From Leptospira biflexa serovar Patoc strain 'Patoc 1 (Paris)' (GTDB lineage Bacteria > Spirochaetota > Leptospiria > Leptospirales > Leptospiraceae), in NCBI RefSeq assembly GCF_000017685.1, contig NC_010602.1:2001501-2065500 (forward strand): a stretch of DNA of 64,000 nt, given 5' to 3'. Each line of letters starts with the position of its first letter. The first letter of the stretch is position 1. The position numbers were made by a program, and so were the translations under genes. Below, piece by piece: positions 29,189 to 40,219 of this stretch. The notes below the pieces were generated by a model, which was given only the letters and a program-made list of their open reading frames with translations, made no database searches and was not told the origin of the DNA.

Positions 29189-29407
29189 CTATTTCTTTCT
29201 GTAAGTGATACGGCCCTTGGTTAAGTCATAAGGAGAAAGTTCCACAGTGACTTTGTCTCCAGGTAGGATACGAATGTAATGCATACGCATCTTTCCTGAA
29301 ATGTGCGCTAGAACTTTGTGCCCATTCTCTAGTTCCACACGGAACATCGCATTTGGTAAAGGTTCTAAAACGGTTCCGTCAATAGTGATTGCTTCTTCCT
29401 TAGCCAG
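29189..29407 (-). CDS. infA: Translation initiation factor IF-1, apparent CTG start
   Basis: The 72-residue frame aligns fully with IF-1 ([20 protein letters not shown], then [15 protein letters not shown] and [19 protein letters not shown], ending GRITYRKK). The residue before AKEE is encoded by CTG at 29405-29407. An in-frame TAG lies two codons upstream, and the first ATG downstream is deep in the OB fold, so CTG is the only start that gives full length. AGGAG sits seven bases before it. IF-1 occupies the ribosomal A site during initiation. It lies between adk and rpmJ as in many bacteria. Confidence 0.93.
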   Translation of the reverse strand: MAKEEAITIDGTVLEPLPNAMFRVELENGHKVLAHISGKMRMHYIRILPGDKVTVELSPYDLTKGRITYRKK

Positions 29408-29420
29408 GGTCTATCTCCTA

Positions 29421-29981
29421 CTAGATTGATTTTAAAATAGTGTTAGTGATTTCTTCCATACTTCCCAAACCATTGATTTGCCGAAGGATCCCTGTGGCTT
29501 TATAAAAGTCAATGAGGGGCAACGTCTTGGTGTTGTAAGTATGCAGACGGTTTTTGATGGTCTCTTCGTTGTCATCCGAGCGTCCTTCTTTGATCGCTCT
29601 ACCTAGCAACCGTTTGACGAGTTCTTCGTCAGGAACGTCTAGGTTGACAACGGAGTCGAGCTCCATGTGAAGCTCTTTGAGGATTTCCGAGAGAGCCTTT
29701 GCTTGCTCCACCGTCCTAGGAAATCCATCCAAAATGAATCCATTTGCACAATCAGCTTCGACCAAACGGTCGCGGATAATGCCTATAACGACAGCATCTG
29801 GAACAAGGTCTCCAGCGTCCATATATTTTTTTGCTTCAATCCCCATAGCGGTGCCATTTTTTACAGCCGCACGGAGGATATCACCTGTGGAAATCTGAGG
29901 GATATTGTATTTCTCTTTGATGATGTCAGCTTGTGTTCCCTTTCCAGCACCTGGAGGGCCCATAAATATGAGTCTCTTCAT
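29421..29981 (-). CDS. adk: Adenylate kinase (short form)
   Basis: A 186-residue kinase interconverting ATP + AMP and 2 ADP. P-loop GPPGAGKGT (8-16), AMP-site [10 protein letters not shown], and [14 protein letters not shown] are clear. The LID is the short type ([19 protein letters not shown]) without zinc cysteines. Location between secY and infA matches the common spc-operon order. Confidence 0.97.
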   Translation of the reverse strand: MKRLIFMGPPGAGKGTQADIIKEKYNIPQISTGDILRAAVKNGTAMGIEAKKYMDAGDLVPDAVVIGIIRDRLVEADCANGFILDGFPRTVEQAKALSEILKELHMELDSVVNLDVPDEELVKRLLGRAIKEGRSDDNEETIKNRLHTYNTKTLPLIDFYKATGILRQINGLGSMEEITNTILKSI

Positions 29982-29984
29982 TCG

Positions 29985-31364
29985 TTACACTCTTCCCTTG
30001 ATTTTAGTCTTTTTCATGAAACCTTCGTAATTTCTCATGAGGAGTTGGGCTTCGATCTGTTTTAAGGTTTCGAGTGCCACACCCACCATAATGAGTAGAG
30101 AAGTTCCCCCGAATGTATACACTAAAGTTCCGCCACCGGTATTAGATCCGAGATTTAAGAATTTAATGATAAGATAAGGAGCAAGAGCAAGACCAGCAAG
30201 GAAAAGAGCACCCGGTAAGGTGATTCGATTCAGAATTTTCTCAATCATTTCTTTGGTTTGGCTTCCTGGACGAACTCCTGGAATGAACCCACCATATTTT
30301 TTTAAGTTATCAGCTAACTCTTGTGGGTTGAACTGAATCGCTGTATAAAAATAAGCAAAGAAGATGATGAGAGAAGTATAAATCACATAATAAAATAAAG
30401 CATGGTACCAGATTTGTGAAAATGGATTAAAATAGTCCATAATCACAGCCCAACCTGCCCATTGACCACCCTTCGACGATAACCACTGAACAATTGTTTG
30501 TGGGAATAGAATCAAAGATGATGCAAAGATAATTGGCATTACATTCGCACTGTTCACTTTAAAAGGGATGGATTGGCTACGAGCCTGAACCATCTTTCTA
30601 CCCACCATTTGTTTTCCATAATTCAATGGTACCCGGCGGACCCCTTGGGTTAAAATCACAGTTAAGGAAATGAGAACAATAAAGATGATGATGAGAATGA
30701 GAATGCTAAGCGCATCTGAAGTATCAGAAGTAAACATCGCAATGAGTGCTTCTGGCATACGACCAATGATACCCGCGAAAATAATGAGAGAGATACCGTT
30801 TCCGATCCCTCGTTCCGTGATCTGTTCCCCGAGCCAAATGAGAAGCACAGTCCCTGTTGTGATGGAAAGCATCGCAATTGGTAAAAAGTAACCTTCCACT
30901 GACGGATTGATAAGACCAGGATACTTGGCTTGTGCGTTTCCTGATCCAGTAGACCAAGAATTTGCCAATTGGATCACAGCAAGAGACTGAATCGCACAAA
31001 GGATGAGCGTTCCGTACTTCGTATACTGTTGGATCTTTTTTCTGCCCTCTTCTCCTTCCTTTTGCATCTTTTGCAGACTTGGAATGAGAACCATCACAAG
31101 TTGCATGATGATGGAAGAAGAGATATAAGGCATGATCCCTAATGCAAAAATAGAAAATTTGAGAAGAGCACCACCAGCAAACAAATCCACCATTCCAAGG
31201 AAACCTTCACTTGGATCGGCAGTAATGCCCGTCACAATCAAACTGTTGATACCAGGAATGGTCACGTGAGTTCCCATTCTAAAAAGTAACAACATACCGA
31301 TCGTAAATAGGATTTTAGATCTTAATTCCGGGATTCGAAAGATGTTAGCGATGGTTTGAAACAT
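29985..31364 (-). CDS. secY: Preprotein translocase subunit SecY
   Basis: A 459-residue channel protein with ten predicted membrane spans. Family landmarks include [10 protein letters not shown] at the end of the first span, [43 protein letters not shown] and the final [21 protein letters not shown]. With SecE (55640-55828 in this window) and SecG it forms the inner-membrane translocon. It is 3 bases from adk and 6 from rplO. Confidence 0.98.
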   Translation of the reverse strand: MFQTIANIFRIPELRSKILFTIGMLLLFRMGTHVTIPGINSLIVTGITADPSEGFLGMVDLFAGGALLKFSIFALGIMPYISSSIIMQLVMVLIPSLQKMQKEGEEGRKKIQQYTKYGTLILCAIQSLAVIQLANSWSTGSGNAQAKYPGLINPSVEGYFLPIAMLSITTGTVLLIWLGEQITERGIGNGISLIIFAGIIGRMPEALIAMFTSDTSDALSILILIIIFIVLISLTVILTQGVRRVPLNYGKQMVGRKMVQARSQSIPFKVNSANVMPIIFASSLILFPQTIVQWLSSKGGQWAGWAVIMDYFNPFSQIWYHALFYYVIYTSLIIFFAYFYTAIQFNPQELADNLKKYGGFIPGVRPGSQTKEMIEKILNRITLPGALFLAGLALAPYLIIKFLNLGSNTGGGTLVYTFGGTSLLIMVGVALETLKQIEAQLLMRNYEGFMKKTKIKGRV

Positions 31365-31370
31365 GGGTAA

Positions 31371-31904
31371 TTAGTTTTTTTTCTCTTCTTTTTTCTTTTC
31401 TCTGATGATGACTTTTCCACCTGCTTTTTCAATTTTCTCTTTTGCAGAGGCAGAAAAAGCATCCACCGTGATGGTAATGGCAGTCGTCACTTCGCCAGTT
31501 CCGAGCAATTTGATGGGACCAGCTTCCGACTTAATCAAAGATTTTGCTTTGAGAATGGCAGGAGTCACTTCCCCAGATAGACCCGCTTTTGTTAAAGAGA
31601 TCAAGTTGACTGGTTGGAACACTTCAGAGAAGATATTGGTAAAACCACGTTTTGGCAAACGTTTGTGAAGGGGCATCTGTCCACCTTCGAAACCACGTTT
31701 CATAGAAGATGCACGAGCTCTTTGTCCTTTGGAACCACGAGTGGAAGTTTTTCCCATCCCCGATCCTGGACCTTGGCCCACACGTTTCGGAGAGGTTTTT
31801 GCACCTACCGGAACTGGAACCAAGTTTTTGTTGCCGAGAGATGTGGATTTTTTCGCACGTTTTGCGCCAAACCCACGACCTTGTTCGATTCTATCTTGTG
31901 CCAT
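31371..31904 (-). CDS. rplO: 50S ribosomal protein L15
   Basis: A 177-residue L15 with GPGSGMGKTSTRGSKGQRAR and GFEGGQMPLHKRLPKRGFTN, both diagnostic. The N-terminus is longer than in E. coli (144 aa) by about 30 residues and the C-terminus ends in a lysine/glutamate run (REKKKEEKKN). L15 is a late assembly protein of the large subunit. Classical neighbours are rpmD and secY, as here. Confidence 0.97.
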   Translation of the reverse strand: MAQDRIEQGRGFGAKRAKKSTSLGNKNLVPVPVGAKTSPKRVGQGPGSGMGKTSTRGSKGQRARASSMKRGFEGGQMPLHKRLPKRGFTNIFSEVFQPVNLISLTKAGLSGEVTPAILKAKSLIKSEAGPIKLLGTGEVTTAITITVDAFSASAKEKIEKAGGKVIIREKKKEEKKN

Positions 31905-31908
31905 ACAA

Positions 31909-32088
31909 TTATACCTTTTCCACTTTCAACAAGTAACCTACTTGTCGTAACATCCCTTTCAATTGGGGAGTCATTTTGTGTTTTTTGGATTGACCTTTCT
32001 TTTTAAGGCCGAGTGCAATGAGAGTTTTTTTGTGCATTGGGATAATCCCAATTGAACTTCTATCTTGCGTTACGATCACTTCTTCCAT
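31909..32088 (-). CDS. rpmD: 50S ribosomal protein L30
   Basis: A 59-residue protein read from ATG 32086-32088 to TAA 31909-31911: it has [14 protein letters not shown], then [20 protein letters not shown] and a final [14 protein letters not shown]. This is the L30 pattern (one helix-strand core with LIALGL and RQV-YL). It fills the gap between rpsE and rplO where L30 is expected. Confidence 0.95.
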   Translation of the reverse strand: MEEVIVTQDRSSIGIIPMHKKTLIALGLKKKGQSKKHKMTPQLKGMLRQVGYLLKVEKV

Positions 32089-32102
32089 AGTCAGATTCCT
32101 TC

Positions 32103-32609
32103 TTATAGATCTTGCCCAAACAAATGTTTGAGACTAACACCACGTCGTTTCACCGCCATAGACGGAGTTTCCAATTGTTGTAATGCATCCATAGTCGCCT
32201 TCACAATGTTCATCGGGTTTGAAGATCCCCATGATTTTGTCAAAACATCTTGGATCCCTGCTCTTTCCAAAACGGAACGAACAGAAGCTCCCGCGATGAT
32301 CCCCGTTCCCGGAGAAGCAGGCTTCAAAATCACTCGAGCAGATTTGAACTGTCCCACAACATCGTGCGGAACTGTATGACCGATATAGTGAATGGATTTT
32401 AAATTCTTTTTAGCCGATTCAATGGACTTTCGGATGGCATCTGGAACTTCGTTTGCTTTTCCAAATCCAATTCCTACTTTTCCTTTCGAGTCGCCGACGA
32501 CAGAAAGTGCGTTGAAAGAGAAACGACGTCCCCCTTTCACAACTTTGGCAACTCGGTCGATTTTAACGACCTTCTCAGTAAATTCTTTTGTTTCTTCTTC
32601 TAACATCAT
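32103..32609 (-). CDS. rpsE: 30S ribosomal protein S5
   Basis: A 168-residue S5 containing the double-stranded-RNA-binding fold: [37 protein letters not shown], then [27 protein letters not shown]5 acts in decoding accuracy and mRNA unwinding at the entry channel. The start ATG directly follows the rplR stop; a second ATG one codon later is equally possible. Confidence 0.98.
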   Translation of the reverse strand: MMLEEETKEFTEKVVKIDRVAKVVKGGRRFSFNALSVVGDSKGKVGIGFGKANEVPDAIRKSIESAKKNLKSIHYIGHTVPHDVVGQFKSARVILKPASPGTGIIAGASVRSVLERAGIQDVLTKSWGSSNPMNIVKATMDALQQLETPSMAVKRRGVSLKHLFGQDL

Positions 32610-32978
32610 TTAGAACTCCAATCCACCTTCGCGGGCAGAATCAGCAAACGCAGCGATCCTTCCGTGGTATACCATCCCAGAACGGTCAAGAACCACTTGG
32701 GAAACACCCGCTTTTTTCGCCTTGTCAGCGACTACTTTACCGAGTTCGGTTGCAGCCGATTTACTCTTCTTAGAATTTTCATGTTTCGGAAAATCTTTCT
32801 CGAGGGTGGTTGCGTAAACTAATGTTACACCTTTTGCATCATCAATGATTTGTGCAGTGAGGTAACGGTTTGTTTTGTTAAACACTAACCGAGGTCTTTC
32901 CGATGTTTGGCGGAGTTTGTATCGAACTCTCTCCGCTCTTCTCAATCTTTTCGTATTTTTAGCTGTCTTGTTGATCAT
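32610..32978 (-). CDS. rplR: 50S ribosomal protein L18
   Basis: A 122-residue L18 with [37 protein letters not shown] and the C-terminal FDRSG-like [29 protein letters not shown]18 brings 5S rRNA into the large subunit with L5. It abuts rpsE with no spacer and follows rplF by 6 bases. Confidence 0.98.
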   Translation of the reverse strand: MINKTAKNTKRLRRAERVRYKLRQTSERPRLVFNKTNRYLTAQIIDDAKGVTLVYATTLEKDFPKHENSKKSKSAATELGKVVADKAKKAGVSQVVLDRSGMVYHGRIAAFADSAREGGLEF

Positions 32979-32984
32979 GACGTT

Positions 32985-33524
32985 CTACTTCTTACCGGTC
33001 TTTCCGGCCTTTCTACGGATGTATTCGTTCTGGTATTTGATCCCTTTGCCTTTGTAAGGCTCAGGAGGTCTTTTGGAACGAATATCAGCCGCAACTTGTC
33101 CAACCAGTTGTCGGTCAATTCCCGATACTTTGATTTTGAGCTGATCTGCGACTTCAATTTTGATGCCATTGGGTTCAGGGAACACCACTTCATGAGAATA
33201 ACCAAGTGCCATCACTAGATCCTTACCACGTTTTTGTGCACGGTAACCGACCCCGGTGATTTCCAGGTTTTTTTCCCAACCAGAAGTGACTCCTTTCACG
33301 CAGTTCATCGCAAGGGAACGAACGAGACCATGGAGTGCCACAGTCTTTTGGTCTTCACTTTTACGAGTAAAAACCAATTCTCCGTTTTCTACGTTGGCAC
33401 TTACACCTTCGTAGATTGGAGTTTTTAATTCCCCTAACGGCCCTTTGATGGTAAGGGCTTCTGCATCTGCTTTTACTTCTACCTTTGCAGGCAATTTGAT
33501 GATACTTTTTCCGACTCTAGACAT
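32985..33524 (-). CDS. rplF: 50S ribosomal protein L6
   Basis: A 179-residue L6 made of two similar alpha/beta halves. It starts [17 protein letters not shown] and ends with [26 protein letters not shown], the conserved L6 finish. L6 lies near the factor-binding site and sarcin-ricin loop. Standard spc-operon position between rpsH and rplR. Confidence 0.98.
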
Positions 33525-33538
33525 AGTGTTATCGTTCT

Positions 33539-33937
33539 CTAGAATACCTTACAGAGAACTTCCCCTCCTACTCTGAGTTTACGAGCACGTTTCCCAGTCA
33601 TCACACCTTTCGAAGTCGAAAGGATGAGCGTTCCGATGTTATTTCGGAATGGGCGGATTTCACCAGATTGGATGTATACTCGACGACCTGGAGTCGAAAC
33701 TCTCTCGATCATACGAATCACCGGTTTCTTTTCCGTGTCATATTTTAGTTTTACTTGGAAGTCATCAAAACTTCCATTTTTTACAGTTTGGACATCATCT
33801 ACAAAACCTTCTTCTTTGAGAAGATCTAGGATGGACTTTTTGATTTTGCTACCAGGAATCACACAAAGCTCATGTTTAGCTTGTTGTGCGTTTCTAATTC
33901 TTGTTAGCATATCTGCGATTGGATCTGAAAGACTCAT
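33539..33937 (-). CDS. rpsH: 30S ribosomal protein S8
   Basis: A 132-residue S8: [18 protein letters not shown] at the start, [39 protein letters not shown] in the C-terminal half. S8 binds helix 21 of 16S rRNA. In E. coli it represses the spc operon by binding the rplE region; I see no clear S8-type hairpin here but did not fold the mRNA. Confidence 0.98.
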
Positions 33938-33954
33938 ATCTTACCTTAACCTAA

Positions 33955-34140
33955 TTACCAGGAGGACTTTTTCACACCGGGGATCTGAGCCTTGCTAGCA
34001 AGGTCCCGGAAGCAAAGACGACACATATCAAAGCGGCGCAAATAAGCGCGTGATCGACCACAAAGAGGGCAACGATTGTACTCTCTCACTTTGAATTTTT
34101 GCTCTTTGGCGTGGCGTTCCATCATTGATTTTTTCGCCAT
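33955..34140 (-). CDS. rpsZ: 30S ribosomal protein S14, zinc-binding type
   Basis: A 61-residue short S14 with two CXXC pairs (CPLCGR near residue 24 and CRLCFR near residue 40), which bind zinc. This is the type Z form, not the longer zinc-free rpsN. It ends with the family [14 protein letters not shown] sequence. It sits between rplE and rpsH as usual. Confidence 0.97.
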   Translation of the reverse strand: MAKKSMMERHAKEQKFKVREYNRCPLCGRSRAYLRRFDMCRLCFRDLASKAQIPGVKKSSW

Positions 34141-34150
34141 GAGTAATCTC

Positions 34151-34702
34151 CTACTTACCTGCCGTTCGGTAAGGCATACCGAAGGCTTGGAATAATTCGA
34201 ACGCTTCTTTGTCCACTTCCGTGTTCGTTACGAAAGTGATATTGATTCCATAGATCGTATTGATTTTATCAAATTGGATCTCTGGGAAAATGATCTGTTC
34301 TCTGACAGAAAGGTTGTAATTCCCTCTTCCATCAAAACCTTTCGGGTTGACACCACGAAAGTCACGAACCCTTGGAAGGGCTACGTTAATGAAACGATCA
34401 AGGAACTCATACATATGATGACCACGAAGAGTCACTTTGCAACCAAGCACCATTCCTTCTCTCACTTTGAAACCAGCGATGGATTTCTTTGCGAAAGTTT
34501 TGACCGGTCTTTGGCCAGTGATTTGGCCAATTTCCACAAGGCATGCTTCCATTGCTTTCGGGTTGGTATGAGCTTCGCCCATCCCGACATTGATTACGAT
34601 TTTTTCGAGTTTAGGAACTCTCATCACACTTTGAAAGCCGAGTGACTTTTGAAGTGTAGGACGAATTTCCTTTTCGTATTTTGATTTAAGCCTAGGTACC
34701 AT
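34151..34702 (-). CDS. rplE: 50S ribosomal protein L5
   Basis: A 183-residue L5 with [38 protein letters not shown], and [23 protein letters not shown], the family signature. L5 holds 5S rRNA and contacts S13 across the subunit bridge. It begins 2 bases after the rplX stop. Confidence 0.98.
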   Translation of the reverse strand: MVPRLKSKYEKEIRPTLQKSLGFQSVMRVPKLEKIVINVGMGEAHTNPKAMEACLVEIGQITGQRPVKTFAKKSIAGFKVREGMVLGCKVTLRGHHMYEFLDRFINVALPRVRDFRGVNPKGFDGRGNYNLSVREQIIFPEIQFDKINTIYGINITFVTNTEVDKEAFELFQAFGMPYRTAGK

Positions 34703-34704
34703 AT

Positions 34705-35088
34705 CTATACTTCTTTCCCTTCTGGTCGAGTCACTCGTACGGATTTACCATCCTTCTTGGCAAAGCCCAAGCGTACAGCCTTAATTTTCTTCTTAGGCTT
34801 CGCTTTGTTCTCTGCTTTTGCGTCGTGAAACATCACATTGGAAATATGGATTGGGAATTCGATTTCAATCGCTCCCCCACCAGGGTTTTCTTGCGTCGGA
34901 CGAACGAATCTTTTTCGTTTGTTCACACCTTCGATGTAAACGCGGTCTTTGCGTTTATCAACAGCAAGAACCTTCCCTTTTTTTCCTTTTTCTTTTCCAG
35001 AAATCACAAGGACTTCATCGTCCTTTTTGATTTTTGTTTTTTTGAATTTAGTAGGCTCGGAACCTCTATATGCTAATTTAGTCGCCAT
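34705..35088 (-). CDS. rplX: 50S ribosomal protein L24
   Basis: A 127-residue L24 with a KOW motif ([22 protein letters not shown], about residues 23-44) and [26 protein letters not shown]. It starts assembly of the large subunit at the 5' end of 23S rRNA. The length is some 20 residues above the usual 104-ish, through extra residues at both ends. Confidence 0.97.
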
Positions 35089-35089
35089 T

Positions 35090-35482
35090 CTAGAGAACCT
35101 CCGGAGCTAGAGATATAATTTTCATGTATTTTTTATCACGAAGTTCGCGGGCAACAGGTCCGAAGATCCTTGTTCCTTTTGGATTCCCTTTATCATCGAT
35201 AATGGCAACCGCATTGTCATCAAAACGGATATAGGTTCCGTCTGGACGACGAACTTCTTTTTTCGTTCTTACGACAACGGCTCTTTGAACCGCTTTGTTA
35301 TGCACCTTCTTACCTTGCCCGTCACGAAGACCATATGCAGGTTGTGCTTCCTTCACAGCGACGATGATTTCGTCACCAAGCGTTGCGTAGCGTTTTTTGG
35401 AACCGCCAAGCACTTTTACGCACATGACTTTTTTCACACCCGAGTTATCGGCTACTTGTAAAATAGTTTCTTGTTGGATCAT
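35090..35482 (-). CDS. rplN: 50S ribosomal protein L14
   Basis: A 130-residue L14 starting [27 protein letters not shown], with [27 protein letters not shown] near the end. L14 forms an intersubunit bridge to 16S rRNA and is the target of RsfS. The ATG overlaps the rpsQ stop by 4 bases. It is slightly longer than the common 122 residues. Confidence 0.98.
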
Positions 35483-35748
35483 ACTAATTTAGCCTTCTCA
35501 ATTACCTTTACAAGTTTATGGTGTTTCTGTTTAGAAAGTGGTCTTGTTTCCACAGCGATGACTCGATCACCAACTTGACACTCGTTCTTCTCATCGTGAA
35601 TTTTCACGCGGGAAGTTCTGGTCATAATTTTCTTAAACCGTGGGTGCACTTTTCTTGTGATGATTTCAATCACTACGGTTTTATCCATAGCATCGCTCAC
35701 GACTACACCCTGAATGGTTAAAGACTTTTTAGAGTTTTTATCTTCCAT
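35479..35748 (-). CDS. rpsQ: 30S ribosomal protein S17
   Basis: An 89-residue OB-fold S17: [18 protein letters not shown], then [48 protein letters not shown], the family core. It binds the lower body of 16S rRNA. It overlaps rplN by 4 bases and follows rpmC by 3. Confidence 0.98.
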   Translation of the reverse strand: MEDKNSKKSLTIQGVVVSDAMDKTVVIEIITRKVHPRFKKIMTRTSRVKIHDEKNECQVGDRVIAVETRPLSKQKHHKLVKVIEKAKLV

Positions 35749-35751
35749 AAC

Positions 35752-36024
35752 CTACTTCTTCTTACCTTTGCTCGTTTTAGCAGCTTTTGGAGCTGAACCA
35801 GCCTTTGGTGCGATTTGTTTGAGTTTACCTTTCGCAGTGAGTTCCTTCTCACGAAGAACCGTCAACGCTTGGGCAATTCTCTTCTTATGATTGCGGATTA
35901 CTTTTGGATTCTCAAGAGATCTTGTGACACCAAATTGGAATCTTGCTTTTCTTACTTCTTCGGAAGAGGAAAGAATTTCTTTCTTCAAATCTTCTGGAGT
36001 AAGTGATTTGAAATCGTCTTTCAT
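35752..36024 (-). CDS. rpmC: 50S ribosomal protein L29
   Basis: A 90-residue L29 with the coiled helical pair typical of the family: [52 protein letters not shown]. The last 25 residues are an added lysine/alanine-rich tail ([17 protein letters not shown]). L29 lies at the tunnel exit next to L23, where trigger factor and SRP dock. It overlaps rplP by 4 bases. Confidence 0.96.
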   Translation of the reverse strand: MKDDFKSLTPEDLKKEILSSSEEVRKARFQFGVTRSLENPKVIRNHKKRIAQALTVLREKELTAKGKLKQIAPKAGSAPKAAKTSKGKKK

Positions 36025-36434
36025 AGAACGTTCCTCTTTACAAATGAAGTTTCAACTGGCAGTTTGAACGCTGCTAAATGAAGTGCTTTTCTTGCTGTTT
36101 CTTCATCAACACCAGCCATTTCAAAAAGAACACGACCTGGACGGATTTCAGCAATCCAGAACTCAGGGTTACCTTTACCTTTACCCATACGAGTTTCGGC
36201 AGGTTTTTTCGTGATTGGTAGATGAGGGAAGATCCTGATCCATAATTTCCCACCTCGTTTGACTTGGCGGTTGATGGTGATCCTTGCAGCCTCAATTTGG
36301 CGCGCAGTGATGCGACCGGAAGAAATGGCTTTTAAACCAAACTCTCCGAACGCAACGTAAGAACCTCTTTCGTCCTTACCTTTTAAGCGCCCTCTTTGGC
36401 GTTTTCTAAATTTTACTCGTTTAGGTGCTAACAT
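36021..36434 (-). CDS. rplP: 50S ribosomal protein L16
   Basis: A 137-residue L16: [19 protein letters not shown] at the start, then [17 protein letters not shown] and [28 protein letters not shown], all diagnostic. L16 organises the A-site tRNA region of the peptidyl-transferase centre. It is 22 bases from rpsC. Confidence 0.98.
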   Translation of the reverse strand: MLAPKRVKFRKRQRGRLKGKDERGSYVAFGEFGLKAISSGRITARQIEAARITINRQVKRGGKLWIRIFPHLPITKKPAETRMGKGKGNPEFWIAEIRPGRVLFEMAGVDEETARKALHLAAFKLPVETSFVKRNVL

Positions 36435-36456
36435 GATGGTTTCTCTTTAGTACTTC

Positions 36457-37134
36457 TTAACTCGTTCTACGTTTTACAGCGTATTTATCTTCATCGGACT
36501 CTTCTTTTGTTGGGAAGTAGTCCCCTGTATAAGTCCATACTTTCACACCAATCTGACCGAAAGTCGTGAGAGCTTCTTTGAATCCAAAATCAATTTTGGC
36601 ACGGAGAGTATGAAGAGGAACTCGTCCTTCCATATATTTTTCCGTTCTTGCCATATCAGCTCCGTTGAGTCGTCCGGAGATTTGAATTTTCACACCTTCC
36701 ACTCCACCGCGCATGGCACGACGAAGTTCTGCTTTCATCACACGTCGGAATGGCATCCTTTGTTCGATTTGAAGGGCCACTGTTTCCGCAATTGCTTGTG
36801 CAATGATCTCAGGTTTTTTCACCTCGATGATGTTCATTCCAATCGGTTTATCAGCGAATTTTTTAAGTTCTTGTTTCACCGCTTCGATGTTTTGGCCTTT
36901 TTGACCAATCACCATACCTGGTTTAGAAGTATGGAGGTTTACGTTGATCTTCTCAGGGAATCTTTCGATGATGATTTTGACAACGGATGCATTTTTGAAT
37001 TTCTTCTGAAGGAATCTACGGATCTTGATATCTTCGTGAAGATTTTTAATGTAATCTTGTTTGGAAAACCAAACCGAATCCCAGTTACGTGTGATTCCGA
37101 TTCGTAGTCCGATTGGATTTACTTTCTGACCCAT
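36457..37134 (-). CDS. rpsC: 30S ribosomal protein S3
   Basis: A 225-residue S3: [22 protein letters not shown] at the start, a KH domain with [20 protein letters not shown] near residue 75, and the C-terminal [25 protein letters not shown] segment. S3 lines the mRNA entry channel with S4 and S5. It is 3 bases from rplV. Confidence 0.98.
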
Positions 37135-37137
37135 AAA

Positions 37138-37491
37138 TTAGCTAACCTTCTTTTCGATTTCAGATACAACAACAGTGATGTGGCTCAAACGTTTACGGAT
37201 CCTGGAAGCACGACCTCGTGCTCTTGGTCGGAAACGTTTCATGATAGGGCCGTCATCCACATAGATTTTTTTAACAAAGAGTGAATTTGGATCCAAACTT
37301 TCGTTCATCTGGATGGCATTTGCCACTGCTGAATTGAGAAGGTTAATGATCATTGAACTTGCGGCTTTATTTGTAAAACGCAAGATATCAATGGCTTCCT
37401 TATAATCGTATCCACGAACTTCATCAGCAACCAGGCGAGCTTTTCTGGCAGAAATTCTTAGGTGTTTTCCAACTGCTTTTGCTTCCATCAC
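37138..37491 (-). CDS. rplV: 50S ribosomal protein L22
   Basis: A 117-residue L22 with [22 protein letters not shown] and the extended loop region [24 protein letters not shown]. The loop reaches into the exit tunnel and is where macrolide-related changes occur. Two adjacent ATG codons are possible starts. Confidence 0.98.
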   Translation of the reverse strand: MMEAKAVGKHLRISARKARLVADEVRGYDYKEAIDILRFTNKAASSMIINLLNSAVANAIQMNESLDPNSLFVKKIYVDDGPIMKRFRPRARGRASRIRKRLSHITVVVSEIEKKVS

Positions 37492-37496
37492 TCTAC

Positions 37497-37775
37497 CTAT
37501 TTCTTCGCTACTTTTTTGTCTCCACCATGACCCTTGAAGGTTCTAGTGGGAGCAAATTCACCAAGTTTGTGACCGATCATGTTTTCATTCACATAAACAG
37601 GAACAAACGCTTTGCCATTATGAATCATCACAGTGTGACCAATCATATCTGGATAAATTGTACTTCTTCTGGACCAAGACTTGAAGGGAGTTTTTTTCCC
37701 TTCAGAATTTAACTTGGTAATTTTTTTCATGAGGTGGTCGTCGATGAACGGACCTTTTTTTAAGCTTCTAGCCAT
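37497..37775 (-). CDS. rpsS: 30S ribosomal protein S19
   Basis: A 92-residue S19: [19 protein letters not shown], then [49 protein letters not shown] sequence, nearly invariant in bacteria. It sits on the head of the small subunit with S13. It lies between rplB and rplV. Confidence 0.98.
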   Translation of the reverse strand: MARSLKKGPFIDDHLMKKITKLNSEGKKTPFKSWSRRSTIYPDMIGHTVMIHNGKAFVPVYVNENMIGHKLGEFAPTRTFKGHGGDKKVAKK

Positions 37776-37788
37776 GAGTATCTAGACC

Positions 37789-38625
37789 CTACCTATTCCT
37801 GTTTTTCTTACGTCTTTGGACAATAAAACGATCAGACGGTCTCGTCTTACGCGTTTTAAAACCTTTCGTAGGTTTACCCCATGGAGTCACTGGGTGACGT
37901 CCACCGGAAGTTCTACCTTCACCACCACCGAGTGGGTGGTCCACAGGGTTCATAACGACCCCTCTTACTTTCGGTCTCTTTCCTAACCAACGGTTACGAC
38001 CTGCTTTTCCAATGATGACTAAATTGTGGTCCTTATTGGAAAGTTCCCCAATGGTTGCCAAACACTCTTTACGAACCTTTCGGATTTCCGAAGAAGGAAG
38101 TTTGAGTGAAACATAGTCTCCATCTTTTGCAGAGATGACAGCAAAGGAACCAGCCGTTCTTGCGATTTGGCCACCCTTACCGATATGGAGTTCGATGTTG
38201 TGAACGTTTGTTCCTGCAGGGATTTTATCTAAAGGAAGTGTATTCCCTAGTTTGATCTCTGCTGCTGGACCTGATTCAATTTTGTCCCCAACTTTTAAAC
38301 CGTTAGGAGCTAAAATGTATCGGTATTCTCCATCCGCATAACAAACAAGTGCAATGAATGCAGAACGATTCGGATCGTACTCGATTGTTTTTACTGTTGC
38401 AGGGATTCCAAATTTATTACGTTTGAAGTCGATGATCCGGAACTTTCTTTTGTTACGTCCACCTTTGCGTCTAACAGCAATTCGTCCCTTATTGTCACGA
38501 CCAGCTTTATAGGAAATGTTGGCAGTGAGCGGCTTGTAAGGAACCACTTCTGTGATTTCTTTGAAATCTAAAACCGAATAATACCGGCTAGACTGCGTTG
38601 TGGGTTTAAGTTTTCTAATTCCCAT
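37789..38625 (-). CDS. rplB: 50S ribosomal protein L2
   Basis: A 278-residue L2: a basic N-terminus ([20 protein letters not shown]), IVQRR ending, and the conserved loop [30 protein letters not shown], which includes the histidine region close to the peptidyl-transferase centre. L2 binds domain IV of 23S rRNA and helps join the subunits. Confidence 0.98.
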   Translation of the reverse strand: MGIRKLKPTTQSSRYYSVLDFKEITEVVPYKPLTANISYKAGRDNKGRIAVRRKGGRNKRKFRIIDFKRNKFGIPATVKTIEYDPNRSAFIALVCYADGEYRYILAPNGLKVGDKIESGPAAEIKLGNTLPLDKIPAGTNVHNIELHIGKGGQIARTAGSFAVISAKDGDYVSLKLPSSEIRKVRKECLATIGELSNKDHNLVIIGKAGRNRWLGKRPKVRGVVMNPVDHPLGGGEGRTSGGRHPVTPWGKPTKGFKTRKTRPSDRFIVQRRKKNRNR

Positions 38626-38627
38626 AA

Positions 38628-38933
38628 TTAAACCTTAGCAAAATCCAAATTTGCTCCGTCTGCAAACGTCACTACAGCTTTTTTGTAGTGAGGTCTTTGT
38701 GACGGCATGTTTCTAAAACGTTTCATTTTTCCGCGGTAAACAGCGACGTTTACATTTGTCGGAACGACGTTATACATTTGTTTCAGAGCCTGTTTGATCA
38801 AAGTTTTGTTCGCATCCGGGTGGACTTTGAACGTATACTTGACAGTTCTTTTTCCCATACGTTCTCCAATTGTTTGAAGGTCTTGCGACTTTTCTGTAAC
38901 AACTGGTGATAAGATTACATTCTCTAGGTTCAC
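38628..38933 (-). CDS. rplW: 50S ribosomal protein L23
   Basis: A 101-residue L23 with [38 protein letters not shown] and the loop [24 protein letters not shown]23 is at the tunnel exit and is a docking site for trigger factor and SRP. It is 2 bases from rplB. Confidence 0.97.
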   Translation of the reverse strand: MNLENVILSPVVTEKSQDLQTIGERMGKRTVKYTFKVHPDANKTLIKQALKQMYNVVPTNVNVAVYRGKMKRFRNMPSQRPHYKKAVVTFADGANLDFAKV

Positions 38934-38937
38934 TGTC

Positions 38938-39573
38938 TTATCCTTTCTTAGAATACTGAGCCTGAAGCTCTTTTAAAGCGCTTTCAGAGATTACTAAATT
39001 GTTATTATAGAGGATGTCTCGGCAAACGACACGTTTGCTGTTCACATATTTGAGGTTCTCTATATTGCGAGTGGATTTTTTGAGGAATTGGTTTTCACCA
39101 GCTACCACAAAACCCACGTTACCCTTCTCTGCAATGTCCATGTTCTTCAAAATGTTGTAGATGGACTTTGTGGAGTAAGAAGAAGGTTCTACGTCTTCTA
39201 TGATCGCGATTCTGTTTTCTTCTGCCTTTTTGTTAAGGATGGAGAGAACAGCCTTTTTCTTTACGCTGCGTGACAAGTTAGAGGAATAATCTCTTGGTTT
39301 TGGTCCATGAATGATACCACCACCAACGAAATGTGGAGCTCTGATGGATCCTTGTCTTGCACGACCAGTTCCTTTTTGAGCCCAAGGTTTGATTCCCCCA
39401 CCGCGAACTTCGGAACGATCCTTTGTAGAATGTGTCCCTTGTCTATTGTTCGCATTTTCAGCTTTCACCGCATCATAGATGGCTCCAAGCGAAATGCCGG
39501 TAGCAAATAATTCTGCCGGAAGTTCAACTTCGCTTACGAATACGCCTTCTTTATTGTATTTACGCGCTTTCAT
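38938..39573 (-). CDS. rplD: 50S ribosomal protein L4
   Basis: A 211-residue L4: [53 protein letters not shown] is the family loop reaching the exit tunnel. In E. coli L4 also represses the S10 operon; here no long leader precedes rpsJ, which is joined to tuf. Confidence 0.97.
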   Translation of the reverse strand: MKARKYNKEGVFVSEVELPAELFATGISLGAIYDAVKAENANNRQGTHSTKDRSEVRGGGIKPWAQKGTGRARQGSIRAPHFVGGGIIHGPKPRDYSSNLSRSVKKKAVLSILNKKAEENRIAIIEDVEPSSYSTKSIYNILKNMDIAEKGNVGFVVAGENQFLKKSTRNIENLKYVNSKRVVCRDILYNNNLVISESALKELQAQYSKKG

Positions 39574-39584
39574 GTTCTACCTAT

Positions 39585-40208
39585 CTATCCGATTTTTTCT
39601 ATCGTAACGATACCACGTTCCCTTCCTGGAACTGGACCGGATACAAATACCAAGTTGGCGTCTGCATCAATTTTTACTACTTTGAGGTTACGAACAGTAG
39701 TCTGCTCAGAACCCATTCTTCCGCCCATTTTCAAACCCTTGAACACGCGTCCAGGAGTTGTGTTCGATCCAATCGAACCAGGGTGTCTTTGAAAACGAGA
39801 ACCGTGTCCTGCGGGACCACCAGCAAATCCATGGCGTTTTACAACACCTTGTGTTCCCTTCCCTTTTGAAGTTCCGGTCACTTTCACTGTATCATCCAAA
39901 GCAAAGATATCTGCGAGTTTCACTTCTGAACCCACTGCCACACCCTCAAATCCTTTGAATTCAACCAAAGTTTTTTTAGGAGTCGCGATATTCGCTTTTT
40001 TAATATGTCCGAGCTCAGCCTTTGTTAAGTGTTTTTCTTTGGCATCTCCGAATGCTAACTGGACTGCTTCATAGCCGTCGTTAGCTTCCGTTTTTACCTG
40101 GGACACAAAACAAGGACCCACGCGTAAAACAGTTACAGTAACCATCTTACCGTCGTTATTGAATATGTGGGCCATGCCCAATTTTTCGCCGATTAAACCT
40201 TTAGCCAT
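39585..40208 (-). CDS. rplC: 50S ribosomal protein L3
   Basis: A 207-residue L3: [30 protein letters not shown] at the start, then [30 protein letters not shown], the loop that extends toward the peptidyl-transferase centre and carries the methylated glutamine in some species. It follows rpsJ by 11 bases. Confidence 0.98.
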
Positions 40209-40219
40209 GGATCCTATCC

